A stretch of 64,000 nt of DNA, taken from the NCBI GenBank assembly GCA_963576475.1, contig OY754977.1:14133243-14197242 (forward strand). The letters are read 5' to 3'. How positions within the stretch are numbered: position 1 is the first letter of the stretch; the number at the start of each line of letters is the position of its first letter. The translations under genes were made by a program, and so were the position numbers. The stretch comes from Molanna angustata. Lineage: Eukaryota; Arthropoda; Insecta; Trichoptera; Molannidae. Below the pieces are notes generated by a model. It saw nothing but the letters and a program-made list of their open reading frames with translations, did no database searches and was not told where the DNA came from. Below are positions 1 to 9,475 of this stretch, one piece after another.

Positions 1-74
1 CAGCAGAAGCAAAAGATCTGGTATGGATTTAATTTTATGAACAACAACAATGATTTGTATCTCATTTCATTACA
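1..74 (+). repeat. 3' end of the 5' LTR
   Basis: These 74 bases recur exactly at 10156-10229. Both copies end in ...TTACA, the usual CA end of an LTR, and the sequences diverge at the next base (C versus G). Confidence 0.9.
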
Positions 75-75
75 C

Positions 76-96
76 TGACGTTTACCAACGTGGGGC
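76..96 (+). other. Primer binding site, tRNA-Lys-like, imperfect
   Basis: Just after the LTR end, 85-96 reads CCAACGTGGGGC. This matches the inner part of the well-known tRNA-Lys(1,2) primer site. The outer part (TGACGTTTA in place of the expected TGGCGCC) is altered and longer. The site would prime minus-strand synthesis; a perfect 18-base match is not present. Confidence 0.5.
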
Positions 97-294
97 TATG
101 ACTCTCATCAATTGACACGTACGCTTGTCCTTTGATGACAGTCTGCTCAATGAGATCTGCGAGCGGACCCTCACTCGAAACTGCTTGTTCTTTTGTGTTT
201 TATTTTTTCCCCTTTATTCTGACAGCCTCCTATATTGTAACCACGTCGTAACAAAAATCCTCGTTTCCTCTGTTGTCTCGCAATAGTCGACGTC

Positions 295-1494
295 ATGGAT
301 TTAATCGAGAGAATAAATCTTGCAAATGCAAAAACCCTTGCTAAAGCATTGCGCGACAGAAACATCGTTCCTACCGACAATTTGGCCTCCTTGCGTTCCC
401 AGGCCAATGCTTTTAATGCCTCCCGTCCCTTTAATACAGACAACGTAGCCATCCCCAGTAGGTCTGTAGCGTACCACTCACTTGAGAACGCCCCCGAACT
501 GGCGTCGGTTTCCGAGAGCTCCCACACCGCCGAGAATGATCTAATAGCCCGCCCATTCTCATCCAGTTCCGAATCGAGCTCCAGACCCCAGAGCGCCCCT
601 CCCCCAGGAACTGTCGCCTTATTGCCCCCATCCCCAGTCGAGCCGCCCTCCAATTCGTCAAGTTATACCTCACGTGGAGATCGAGACCCTGGAGGAATCA
701 TAAACACAAACTTTGCCACGTGGCCTGTCCCAAAGTTTAACGGAACAAATGACGTCCGAGAATTCCTCGTACGCCTAGAGGAGATCGCTACTTCCCGCAG
801 GTTCAATACTAATTTATTGTCCACAATCATTCCTGAATTTCTTGTAGGACGTGCCCTATTATTTTATCGTACAAACCCTAGAAAGAACTGCGACTGGAAC
901 ACATTGAAGAAGCTCTTTCTCGACCGTTTTGAATCACAAACCTATTCCACCGACATCAAGCTAGAAATTTGGTCCTCTAAGCAGCAAGACTCGGAATCTG
1001 CGGCCGATTATATTTGCCGAATCATCAACAAAAATAACTCATTGTCCTCACCCTTGCCAGAGGACGAGCTCCTTCAAGTTTTCAAAAGAGGACTCGACAA
1101 GAAGTTCCTCCCTATTATCATCGGCTCACAACCCACGACAGTATTGGATCTGGAGCGACTGTGTCTTACACTCGAACAGATGTCGCTTGGCCACAAGGAC
1201 GAGACTGCCCCTACCTCCCCCCGCCGGCCCCGGCGCACCAAGGCTGCAGCCTCCTTGTCTAACCCTGAACCGCGTTCGTACAGTCCCAAATGCTACTCCT
1301 GCGGAAGAACCGGACATTTTGCAAGACTGTGCCCTAATCGGTCACGAGCGAATCCCCTCGGAAGACGAACCTCTCCCCGCTTTCAAAAGTACCAGAGAAC
1401 TGACCCACAAGGTCACCCTCCGACAACCCCCAGAAACCTCCCAGACGTTTCTAGACCCCCACCTCTCCTCCAAAAGTTGCCAAAAAACGAATAA
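295..1494 (+). CDS. gag: Gag polyprotein of the gypsy element
   Basis: This 399-codon ORF starts at an ATG in good context (GTCATGG) after a 220-base leader. Residues 1-135 are Ser/Pro-rich and variable. Residues about 136-295 resemble the retrotransposon Gag capsid fold (PF03732-like), with 'FLVRLEEIA' and 'FLDRFESQ' segments. A basic Pro/Arg linker follows, then a CX2CX4HX4C zinc knuckle at C333, C336, H341 and C346, the nucleocapsid RNA-binding motif. Gag would form the cytoplasmic virus-like particle that packages element RNA. Its last codons hold a -1 slippery site, so a minority of ribosomes should continue into pol. No stop or frameshift interrupts it. Confidence 0.93.
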   Translation: MDLIERINLANAKTLAKALRDRNIVPTDNLASLRSQANAFNASRPFNTDNVAIPSRSVAYHSLENAPELASVSESSHTAENDLIARPFSSSSESSSRPQSAPPPGTVALLPPSPVEPPSNSSSYTSRGDRDPGGIINTNFATWPVPKFNGTNDVREFLVRLEEIATSRRFNTNLLSTIIPEFLVGRALLFYRTNPRKNCDWNTLKKLFLDRFESQTYSTDIKLEIWSSKQQDSESAADYICRIINKNNSLSSPLPEDELLQVFKRGLDKKFLPIIIGSQPTTVLDLERLCLTLEQMSLGHKDETAPTSPRRPRRTKAAASLSNPEPRSYSPKCYSCGRTGHFARLCPNRSRANPLGRRTSPRFQKYQRTDPQGHPPTTPRNLPDVSRPPPLLQKLPKNE

Positions 1495-4442
1495 CCACCC
1501 AGCCCTATTATAGACCGTCCCATTCTCAACAAAAGACAGAGTGGGAGGACTGGTTGAGATCGGTCAAACTCTTCTACAATACTAAATACCTACATGTATC
1601 AGCCATCACAAATGCGCGAGACGATCGTCCATACCTACACTTCAAAATCAACAACATCGCCTTCCGTTCGCTCTTAGACAGCGGAGCTGCAGTTAATGTT
1701 TTGGGTGGCACATTATACAAGAATTTCCTCGAATTGGGTTATGACCTAGTGCCGGGCGACACTTCCATTCACACAGCGGACGGCCATCCCCATGCGATCC
1801 TGGGCTCCCTCACGCTGCCCCTCAGATTTTATAAGCAAACAACCTTTGTTGAATTTCTTGTAGCTCCGTCTCTTGCAGAAGGGTTTATTTTGGGGGCACC
1901 CTTCTTGAAGAAGTCCGGACTAACCCCGACCCTATTCCCAGATAAGGTGTCATCATTATATGCTATCAACATGCCCCCCCTGTACATTTCACCGCTGTCG
2001 ACCCCTTCCTGTCTAAACTCTACAGCCGACCTTTCTCTTGCAGAATTGAAACAACTGGATCTGCTCAAACAAGAGTTCGACCAGATTGCTTATGAAAAGG
2101 TGGGACTAGGCCGCACCGACCTAGTTTCCCACATCATAGACACTGGTGATCACGCCCCGGTTAAACAAAAGACTTATCCCCTTTCTCACGTGAGACGCGA
2201 ACAACTCATCGCAGAACTGGATGAAATGATCAAACTCGACGTAATAGAACCGGCGCGGAGCCCCTGGTTGAACAATGTTTTCATTGTTCCCAAGAAAGAC
2301 GGCTCTGGGCGCTTCGTACTTGACCCACGTCGCCTTAACTCGATCACTCGCTCTGACTCTTACCGGTTGCCCAACATTCATCGCATCTTGGACAATCTGC
2401 GCGACACTAAGTTCCTCACAGCCCTGGACCTCTCCCACGGGTTCTGGCAGATGAGACTGGACGAGGAATCCAAGCCAAAGACCGCCTTCTTCGTAGAAGG
2501 CCGAGGACAGTTCCAGTTCAAGGTTACCCCTTTCGGACTAAAAAATATCCCGGCCGAAATGCAACGTATGATGGATGGACTGTTCACAGACTTGGGAGAC
2601 CACGTCTTTGTATATCTTGATGACATACTGGTATGCAGCCCGGACTTCCAGTCACACTGCAAGCTACTAAAAACTGTGTGTGACAGACTAAAACAGGCCA
2701 ACCTAACCATTAAGTTAGCGAAATCTGAATTTTGCAAACAAAGCTTAAAGTATCTCGGCCACATAGTCGACCGAGAAGGCATCAGGACCGACCCCGAAAA
2801 GATTGACGTGATGGTCAATTACCCTAGGCCCTCAACTGTCAAACAGGTTCGCGGGTTCATTGGATTATGTGCATACTATAGAAGACACATCAAGGACTTT
2901 TCTCGTATTGCATCCCCTCTATGCCGCCTCACCAGCAAGAAAATCGCAAAGAATAATCTCCCTTGGGACGACGAAGCTGAACAAGCCTTCGTAAGCCTAA
3001 AAAGCGCAATGATATCTTCTCCGGTGTTGAAGCCCCCCGACTATTCCCTACCATACGTACTCACCTGTGACGCCAGCGGCGTGAGCATTGGGAGCTTCCT
3101 GGCCCAAAGGAGCCCGGACGGCTCAGAGCACGCCATTGCATATTTTTCCAGGAAACTGCTACCTGCCGAAAGGTCTTACAGCACCACCGAGAGGGAACTC
3201 TTGAGCATTGTGGACTCGGTACACCACTTTAGGAGTTATTTAGACGGAACGCACTTCAAAGTGATCAGCGACCACGGCTGTCTTAAATACCTGAACAACT
3301 TGTCTTCACCATCGGGACGCCTGGCCAGATGGGCCTGCCGCCTCTCACAATACAGCTTCGACTTTGTATACAAAAAGGGATGCGAGAACAACTTGGCCGA
3401 CGCACTAAGCAGAATTGAAGTATCCAGTTTAACGTTCCCTACACCGTTTCAGAATGTTACTGATCCAGCCTATCTACGTCTGTTCCAGGAATGTTCGACC
3501 AATGCTAACTCCACACCCAACTATATGATATGTAACGGACACCTCTACAAATACTGTAAAACTGTTCCCGAAACTGACCCTCCATTCAGAAATAGCTCCT
3601 GGAAGGTCGTGGTGCCCGCCGGAGAACAGGAAAGTATCGTACAGGACTTCCACACTAACTTTTGCCACCCTGGAATCAGAAAAACTTTGGAGGTGGTCTC
3701 ACGGACCTTCTATTGGAAAAACATTACGAACACGGTTAAACAGGTTGTATCAAAATGTGACACCTGTAAGGCATATAAACATAACAACCAAGCACCTCTG
3801 GGTTTGATGAGCGTGCCTAAACGTCTAGATCATCCCATGCAGTCATTGAGCGTAGACCTTGTTGGGCCGCTTCCCTGTTCACATAAACAAAATATTTACA
3901 TACTGTCGGTGGTCGATAACTTCACGAAATTCTTATGGGCACTGCCGTTGCGACGTGCCACAGCCCCGGCTATCACCAAGCTGATAGAAGAAAAGATCTT
4001 TCTGCCTTACGGTGTACCTCGTACTTTAATTATGGACAACGGCAAGCAATTCATATCCAAGGATTTCAAGGAGTTCGCTGATCGCTTCGGTATACGAGAC
4101 CTATTCTATAACGCGTACTATCACCCCCAGAACAATACTGTGGAAAGATACAACTCTACCATCGTAACCGCCCTGTCAATATTAGTGGGGGAGAACCAGC
4201 GAACCTGGTGCACAATGCTGCCTAAGATCTGCTCCTGCCTCAATAATTGCGTGAACATCGCCACCGGTTACACACCGTTCTTCCTGACGCACGGGTTCCA
4301 CCCCTGTCCGCATGCTTCATTTCACGACAAAATGGAACAGGTCACCAATAGCTCGAGGAGCCAGCGAGCAAGGATAATTCTTATGGAACGAGCCTTTCAA
4401 CCATGGAGCAACTTTACGAGAAGGTATCTAGCGCACTATTGA
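1455..4442 (+). CDS. pol: Pol polyprotein: protease, reverse transcriptase, RNase H, integrase
   Basis: The frame is open from 1455, overlaps gag by 40 bases and has no ATG of its own near the start, so it is probably expressed by frameshifting. Numbering residues from the TTG at 1554: the aspartic protease D-S-G is at 42-44; RT has its palm fingers around 'VPKKDGSGRF' and the YLDD box at 354-357; RNase H aspartates are at 506 and 573 with Glu near 546-548; the integrase zinc finger is H700, H705, C735, C738; integrase D768, D828 and E864 give exact D,D(35)E spacing. All catalytic residues are present. The frame ends at TGA 4440-4442, before the integrase C-terminal domain is complete; the remainder lies in another frame. 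This copy therefore probably cannot make full-length integrase. Confidence 0.93.
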   Translation, partial: TPTSPPKVAKKRITTQPYYRPSHSQQKTEWEDWLRSVKLFYNTKYLHVSAITNARDDRPYLHFKINNIAFRSLLDSGAAVNVLGGTLYKNFLELGYDLVPGDTSIHTADGHPHAILGSLTLPLRFYKQTTFVEFLVAPSLAEGFILGAPFLKKSGLTPTLFPDKVSSLYAINMPPLYISPLSTPSCLNSTADLSLAELKQLDLLKQEFDQIAYEKVGLGRTDLVSHIIDTGDHAPVKQKTYPLSHVRREQLIAELDEMIKLDVIEPARSPWLNNVFIVPKKDGSGRFVLDPRRLNSITRSDSYRLPNIHRILDNLRDTKFLTALDLSHGFWQMRLDEESKPKTAFFVEGRGQFQFKVTPFGLKNIPAEMQRMMDGLFTDLGDHVFVYLDDILVCSPDFQSHCKLLKTVCDRLKQANLTIKLAKSEFCKQSLKYLGHIVDREGIRTDPEKIDVMVNYPRPSTVKQVRGFIGLCAYYRRHIKDFSRIASPLCRLTSKKIAKNNLPWDDEAEQAFVSLKSAMISSPVLKPPDYSLPYVLTCDASGVSIGSFLAQRSPDGSEHAIAYFSRKLLPAERSYSTTERELLSIVDSVHHFRSYLDGTHFKVISDHGCLKYLNNLSSPSGRLARWACRLSQYSFDFVYKKGCENNLADALSRIEVSSLTFPTPFQNVTDPAYLRLFQECSTNANSTPNYMICNGHLYKYCKTVPETDPPFRNSSWKVVVPAGEQESIVQDFHTNFCHPGIRKTLEVVSRTFYWKNITNTVKQVVSKCDTCKAYKHNNQAPLGLMSVPKRLDHPMQSLSVDLVGPLPCSHKQNIYILSVVDNFTKFLWALPLRRATAPAITKLIEEKIFLPYGVPRTLIMDNGKQFISKDFKEFADRFGIRDLFYNAYYHPQNNTVERYNSTIVTALSILVGENQRTWCTMLPKICSCLNNCVNIATGYTPFFLTHGFHPCPHASFHDKMEQVTNSSRSQRARIILMERAFQPWSNFTRRYLAHY
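1482..1565 (+). promoter_or_regulatory. Programmed -1 frameshift signal between gag and pol
   Basis: In gag frame the bases 1482-1488 read A AAA AAC, the canonical -1 heptamer, followed by GAA and the gag stop TAA (1492-1494). The pol frame is exactly -1 relative to gag and is open from 1455. Downstream, 1518-1522 (TCCCA) can pair with 1542-1546 (TGGGA), and 1525-1530 (CTCAAC) with 1553-1558 (GTTGAG). These pairings interleave like an H-type pseudoknot. The alternative GACCG/CGGTC (1513-1517/1561-1565) can enclose the second stem. The spacer of about 29 bases is longer than usual, so the slip site is firm and the fold is inference. Confidence 0.75.
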
Positions 4443-4693
4443 CTGCGTTCAAAGTAAACGCGAAACGATACAACCTGCGTAGGAAACACTGCTCACTGTC
4501 CGAAGGCGCAGTGGTCTGGCGCAGGGCATTCACCCAATCTGACGCTGGAAAGTACTTCTCAAACAAGCTCGCCCCTCGATTCATCAAATGCGTCGTATCG
4601 AATAAAATTTCGGACACCATTTACGAGGTTCGCGACTGTGAGGGTAAACATAGTGGCAGGTACCATATCAAGGACCTGATTAAGTTTAATTAA
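4403..4693 (+). pseudogene. Displaced integrase C-terminal domain of pol
   Basis: This reading frame is -1 relative to pol. It encodes the typical gypsy integrase tail: a basic 'KRYNLRRKH' stretch, then 'VVWRR', 'FSNKLAPRF' and a GKHSGRYH-like end, the SH3-like DNA-binding part. Frame 0 loses similarity at about 4395-4440, so a single small indel near 4400 probably separates the two parts. No canonical slippery heptamer is visible there, so decay or an assembly error is more likely than a second programmed shift. Stop TAA is at 4691-4693. Confidence 0.8.
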
Positions 4694-5149
4694 GTATTAA
4701 TTGTTGTGCTGAGACCCTTATCTAGCAATAAACCTATTGATAAGTTGCAAATTGTAAACTTGGTTTCTGGTTTGATCCGCAAAAAATCAGTGGCGCCTAA
4801 CGATACACTTCTCATCCCGGATGAATTATGTAACCCCTTTTCAATTATGCCCTGCAGTCATGTACCCGTCATAAAATGTGCTGGCAATTAAAGATCGCGT
4901 GAAATTAAAGTAGTGTGAACGATGGATTTTGTAAGGACCATCTGTAAAAGAATGATGTACGCAAGGGTTTGTGTATAATTATTTATGACCAATGCATGAT
5001 TGCTAGGATCCTGTCTCCATTCCTGAAGGAGCTAGCCGCCTTCTGACAGGCATCCTATGTGGTAGCTCTAACTGTATATAACACCTTCCCTCCCCTTGTG
5101 TAATAGGAGTTCTCGCTAAAGATTTCCTTGTTAAAATACATAAGTTCCC
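4694..5149 (+). other. 3' non-coding leader to the repeat arrays
   Basis: AT-rich sequence with no env gene and no clear polypurine tract. A TGGCGCCTAACG segment near 4790 looks like the outer part of a tRNA-Lys primer site, which may be chance. Confidence 0.5.
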
Positions 5150-5690
5150 GAATTGTATATTGAATTGTCAACTCACCCTTGTTTTGTGTGTATTATTTCC
5201 GAGTTGAATACTGGATTGTCAACTCACCGTGCATTATGTTTAATTTTTTCTGAGTTGAATATTGAATTGTCAACTCACCCTTGTTTTGTGTATATTATTT
5301 CCGAGTTGAATACTGGATTGTCAACTCACCTTGCATTATGTTTAATTTTTTCTGAGTTGAATATTGAATTGTCAACTCACCCTTGTTTTGTGTGTATTAT
5401 TTCCGAGTTGAATACTGGATTGTCAACTCACCGTGCATTATGTTTAATTTTTTCTGAGTCGAATATTGAATTGTCAACTCACCCTTGTTTTGTGTGTATT
5501 ATTTCCGAGTTGAATACTGGATTGTCAACTCGCCTTGTATTATATATAAGTGTTTCTGAGTTGAATATTGAATTGTCAACTCTCCCTTGTTTTGTGTGTA
5601 TTATTCCAGAGTTGAATATTAGATTGTCAACTCACCCTTTTCTTGTGTATTATTAACGAGTTGAATACTGGATTGTCAACTCGCCATTTG
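5150..5690 (+). repeat. Tandem array 1: 51-bp monomers in 102-bp dimers
   Basis: About 11 monomers, each with GAGTTGA, an 11-base spacer and TCAACTC, i.e. a 7-bp-stem hairpin every 51 bases. Two monomer types alternate (...ACCCTTGTTTTGTG... and ...ACCGTGCATTATG...), making a 102-bp higher-order unit. Since 51 is a multiple of three and one frame lacks stops, 5153-5656 stays open as 17-residue repeats, but it has no ATG. Confidence 0.93.
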
Positions 5691-5769
5691 GCTTGATTCC
5701 CTTCGGTTGGGTACTACTTGACCGGTGTAGAGTTAAGCAAGAGTGGTAGTACCAAGCGGTTGCGTGAAG

Positions 5770-6280
5770 AACCTCAGTTTGCGTCTATTGTGATTGGTCC
5801 CTTGTCCTGATATTCATTGTATTTGTGAACTGTCGTTACAAGTGAATAATAACTTCAGTTTGCGTCTGTCGTGATAGGCCCCTTGTCCTGATATTCATTG
5901 TATTTGTAAACTGTCGTTGAAAAGGAATGCCAGGTAGTAGCCTGATGCCAAGTCTTCACTTGAGGAGTCATTTTGAGGCTGTGCAAACTACAGTTCGCGT
6001 CTACCGTGATAGGCCCCTTGTCCTGATATTCATTGTATTTGTGAACTGTCGCTGCAAGTGAATAATAACTTCAGTTTGCGTCTGTCGTGATAGGCCCCTT
6101 GTCCTTATATTCATTGTATTTGTAAACTGTCGTTAGGAAGGAATCCCAGGTAGTAGCCTGATGCCAAGTCTTCACTTGAGGAGTCGTGTTGAGAATTGGC
6201 AAGCATCGATTCGCGTCCATCGTGATGGATCGCTTGGCCAGCTATCCAGTGTGGTCACAAACTGTAGCTACAAGATTGTT
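5770..6280 (+). repeat. Tandem array 2: about 80 + 137 bp alternating units
   Basis: The core CAGTTTGCGTCTRYYGTGAT...TTGTCCTGATATTC recurs near 5773, 5851, 5989, 6069 and, more degraded, 6205. Spacings alternate at about 78-81 and 137 bases (dimer about 217). Each core is closed by a segment complementary to its start (CAGTTT/AAACTG or ACAGTTC/GAACTGT). Confidence 0.85.
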
Positions 6281-7529
6281 ATTTTCCTTTTGTGAATGTA
6301 AGTCATTAATTTTGTTGTTTCGCACATAGCAAGCGGACTGTTCAAGCACGCTTGCTCCGCGACATTATACTTATGTTTCCAGTCGGTTGCCCTGAGTGAG
6401 ATATCTGATTGCTCAACTCACATGCGTGTAGGAAAGCGACTAGCTTCGAGTTCGCCAATTATTGTTAAGTTTGTTTGGGTAAGGCTGAAGAGAGTTCGCC
6501 TATTAGATTGGCAACTCTAATTCTTTCGGTGCTCCCCCCCTGTATTGTTCATCAATGGAGTGTTTTCCTAGAATTAATCATGGCTATAGGTAGAAGCTAG
6601 TTGCCGAACATTGGTATCTGTACCACACCGCTGCGCAACCCAACATATAACCCCGATCGTGTCGTATCGCGAGTAGGAGTCCTTATTCGAGTCTAACCTA
6701 GGTTTCAACGAAGTTTGAACATTAGTATGATTCCGAACTCGCACAATTAGGGCGTATTCCTTCTGAATGCTATAATCAATTATGATTCACGTACGAAACC
6801 TTGATCATGAGTAGGGGGGCACATACCTTAAGTATGTTACCCATTGCCTACACCCTCGACAAACCTACGATGACCAAGAGTCACTAGGTCGGTCTCACTA
6901 CTGGAGGTGGTTGCGATGTACTGGTGTGACCAGCCGAGAACACGCAACTCACCACATTCCTCATAAACTAAGAATCTGGTCGTGGTTATAAGTTTCTCTC
7001 GTTACTTCTCTTCATTACAGTTAGGGTCTTTCATTCTCCCCAATTTGCACAGGCCGGCTTACGGAATTTTTTTTTCTTTTCTTTTTCTTTTTGTTTGGGT
7101 AACTTTGATTGGAGTGTAGCGAGCGGTACGCTCGCTACGTATTTAAATAATCATCTTTTCAAATTAAATCTCGCGGCAGTAGTTACGTCTTGAACTAGTT
7201 CAAGGTCTCGCTAAAAACGCAGCTGGTGTCAAGCGGCCCGCACCGCCCCCCTCGTCCACCTACCGTTCCCCCGCGTCAACTTCCGCCATCAGTCGGCGTC
7301 TTTTTTTCTAACGGTCACAACACCACGCTTTGTTTCCTCCGCGATCTATCAGCGTATTCACTCAGTTCATTGTGTTTTATGCCTGAAATCGATGTAAGGC
7401 ATTGTAACTAAACAGAGAGTGTCGTTATAAACTAATTATCTAAAAATCCGAGTCGGATCTCTGAGTATACCGCCTTATGCGTGAAGGAGGCGTATAAAAC
7501 AACATCGCAATACATACTTCGGTTCGGTT
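6281..7529 (+). other. Unique spacer between arrays inside the gypsy 3' region
   Basis: Mostly unique sequence with no convincing ORF. A G-run (GAGTAGGGGGG, about 6808-6818) is one candidate polypurine tract. A pyrimidine-rich stretch (7066-7095) and a CpG-rich patch (7205-7345) might be promoter-like U3 sequence, but there is no direct evidence. Confidence 0.4.
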
Positions 7530-9475
7530 TTTTTTAATTTTTTAAGTTCATTAAATTTCAACGTGTCTTCGCGTGGTTGTATGAACACATAACGAAGTGT
7601 TAACCTCTCCATCTGTTGCGTACGAGCTGTACCGTTTAAATAAATGGTCGCAAGTCATACTTGGAGACAGTTTTTTTTTAAGTTCATTAAATTTCAAAGT
7701 GTCTTCGCGTAGTTGAATGAACACATAACGGAGTGTTAACATCTGAATCTGTTGCGTACGAGCTGTACCTTTTAAATAAATGATCGCAAGTCATACTTGG
7801 AGACAGTTTTTTAAGTTCATTAAATTTCAAAGTGTCTTCGCGTAGTTGAATGAACACATAACGGAGTGTTAACATCTGAATCTGTTGCGTACGAGCTGTA
7901 CCTTTTAAATAAATGGTCGCAAGTCATACTTGGAGACAGTTTTTTAATTTCATTAATTTTCAAAGTGACCTCGCGTAGGTGTGTGAATCCATAACGAAGT
8001 GTTTAAATCTCCATCGGCTGCGTACGAGCTGTACCTTTTAAATAAATGGTCGCAAGTCATACTTGGAGACAGTTTTTTTTAATTTCATTAATTTTCAAAG
8101 TGACCTCGCGTAGGTGTGTGAATCCATAACGAAGTGTTTAAATCTCAATCGGCTGCGTACGAGCTGTACCTTTTAAATAAATGGTCGCAAGTCATACTTG
8201 GAGACGGTTTTATAATTTCATTAATTTTCAAAGTGACCTCGCGTAGGTGTGTGAATCCATAACGAAGTGTTTAAATCTCAATCGGCTGCGTACGAGCTGT
8301 ACCTTTTGATTAAATGGTAGCAAGCCATACTTCGTGACTGTTTTTCAATTTCTTTAATTTTCAAAGTGACTTCGTGTAGTTGTATGTTCACATAACGAAG
8401 TGTTAACACCTCAATCTGCTGCGTATGAACAAGACCTTTTGAATAAATGGTAGCAAGCCATACTTCGTGACTGTTTTTCAATTTCATTAATTTTCAAAGT
8501 GACTTCGTGTAGTTGTATGTTCACACGACGAAGTGTTAACACCTCAATCTGCTGCGTATGAACAAGACCTTTTGAATAAATGGTAGCAAGCCATACTTCG
8601 TGACTGTTTTTCAATTTCATTAATTTTCAAAGTGACTTCGTGTAGTTGTATGTTCACATAACGAAGTGTTAACACCTTAATCTGCTGCGTATGAACAATA
8701 CCTTTTGAATAAATGGTAGCAAGCCATACTTCGTGACTGTTTTACAATTTCATTAATTTTCAAAGTGACTTCGCGTAGTTGTATGAACACATAACGAAGT
8801 GTTAACATCTCAATCTGCTGAGTATGAACAATACCTTTTGAATAAATGGTAGCAAGCCATACTTCGTGACTGTTTTTCAATTTCTTTAATTTTCAAAGTG
8901 ACTTCGTGTAGTTGTATGTTCACACGACGAAGTGTTAACACCTCAATCTGCTGCGTATGAACAAGACCTTTTGAATAAATGGTAGCAAGCCATACTTCGT
9001 GACTGTTTTTCAATTTCATTAATTTTCAAAGTGACTTCGTGTAGTTGTATGTTCACATAACGAAGTGTTAACATCTCAATGTGCTGCGTATGAACAATAC
9101 CTTTTGAATAAATGGTAGCAAGCCATACTTCGTGACTGTTTTTCAATTTCATTAATTTTCAAAGTGACTTCGCGTAGTTGTATGAACACATAACGAAGTG
9201 TTAACATCTCAATCTGCTGAGTATGAACAATACCTTTTGAATAAATGGTAGCAAGCCATACTTCGTGACTGTTTTTCAATTTTATTAATTTTCAAAATGA
9301 CTTCGTGTAGTTGTATGTTCACATAACGAAGTGTTAACATCTCAATCTGCTGCGTATGAACAATACCTTTTGAACAAATGGTCGCAAGACTTACTTCGTG
9401 GCAGTTTTATAATGTTTATTAATCTTCAAAGTGACTTCGCGTGGTTGTATGAACACATAACGAAGTGTTAACACC
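7530..9475 (+). repeat. Tandem array 3: about fifteen 133-bp units
   Basis: Units of 133 bp (136-138 in the first few) run from the AAGTTCATTAAATTTCAA start to the CGAAGTGTTAACACC end. Most contain ACTTCG...TATG-NNCA-CATA-A-CGAAGT, a 6-bp outer stem with a possible 4-bp inner stem. Left units are more diverged (CTTCG/CGGAG keeps pairing through a wobble; ACCTCG units have one mismatch). Right units are nearly identical, suggesting recent amplification at that end. The minus-strand ORFs here are periodic artefacts. Confidence 0.95.

Noticed and set aside
4380..4445. Second programmed frameshift within pol
   Set aside because: No slippery heptamer is seen; a decay indel or assembly error explains it better.
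4706..4891. Possible env or accessory ORF after pol
   Set aside because: 61 codons, no signal peptide, no membrane segment, and no conserved motif.
7551..9279. Series of similar 62-69-codon minus-strand ORFs spaced by 133 bp
   Set aside because: Each is the same frame of a tandem unit; none has independent coding signs.
5150..9475. CRISPR-like array
   Set aside because: Repeats are contiguous units without unique spacers, in a eukaryotic retroelement.
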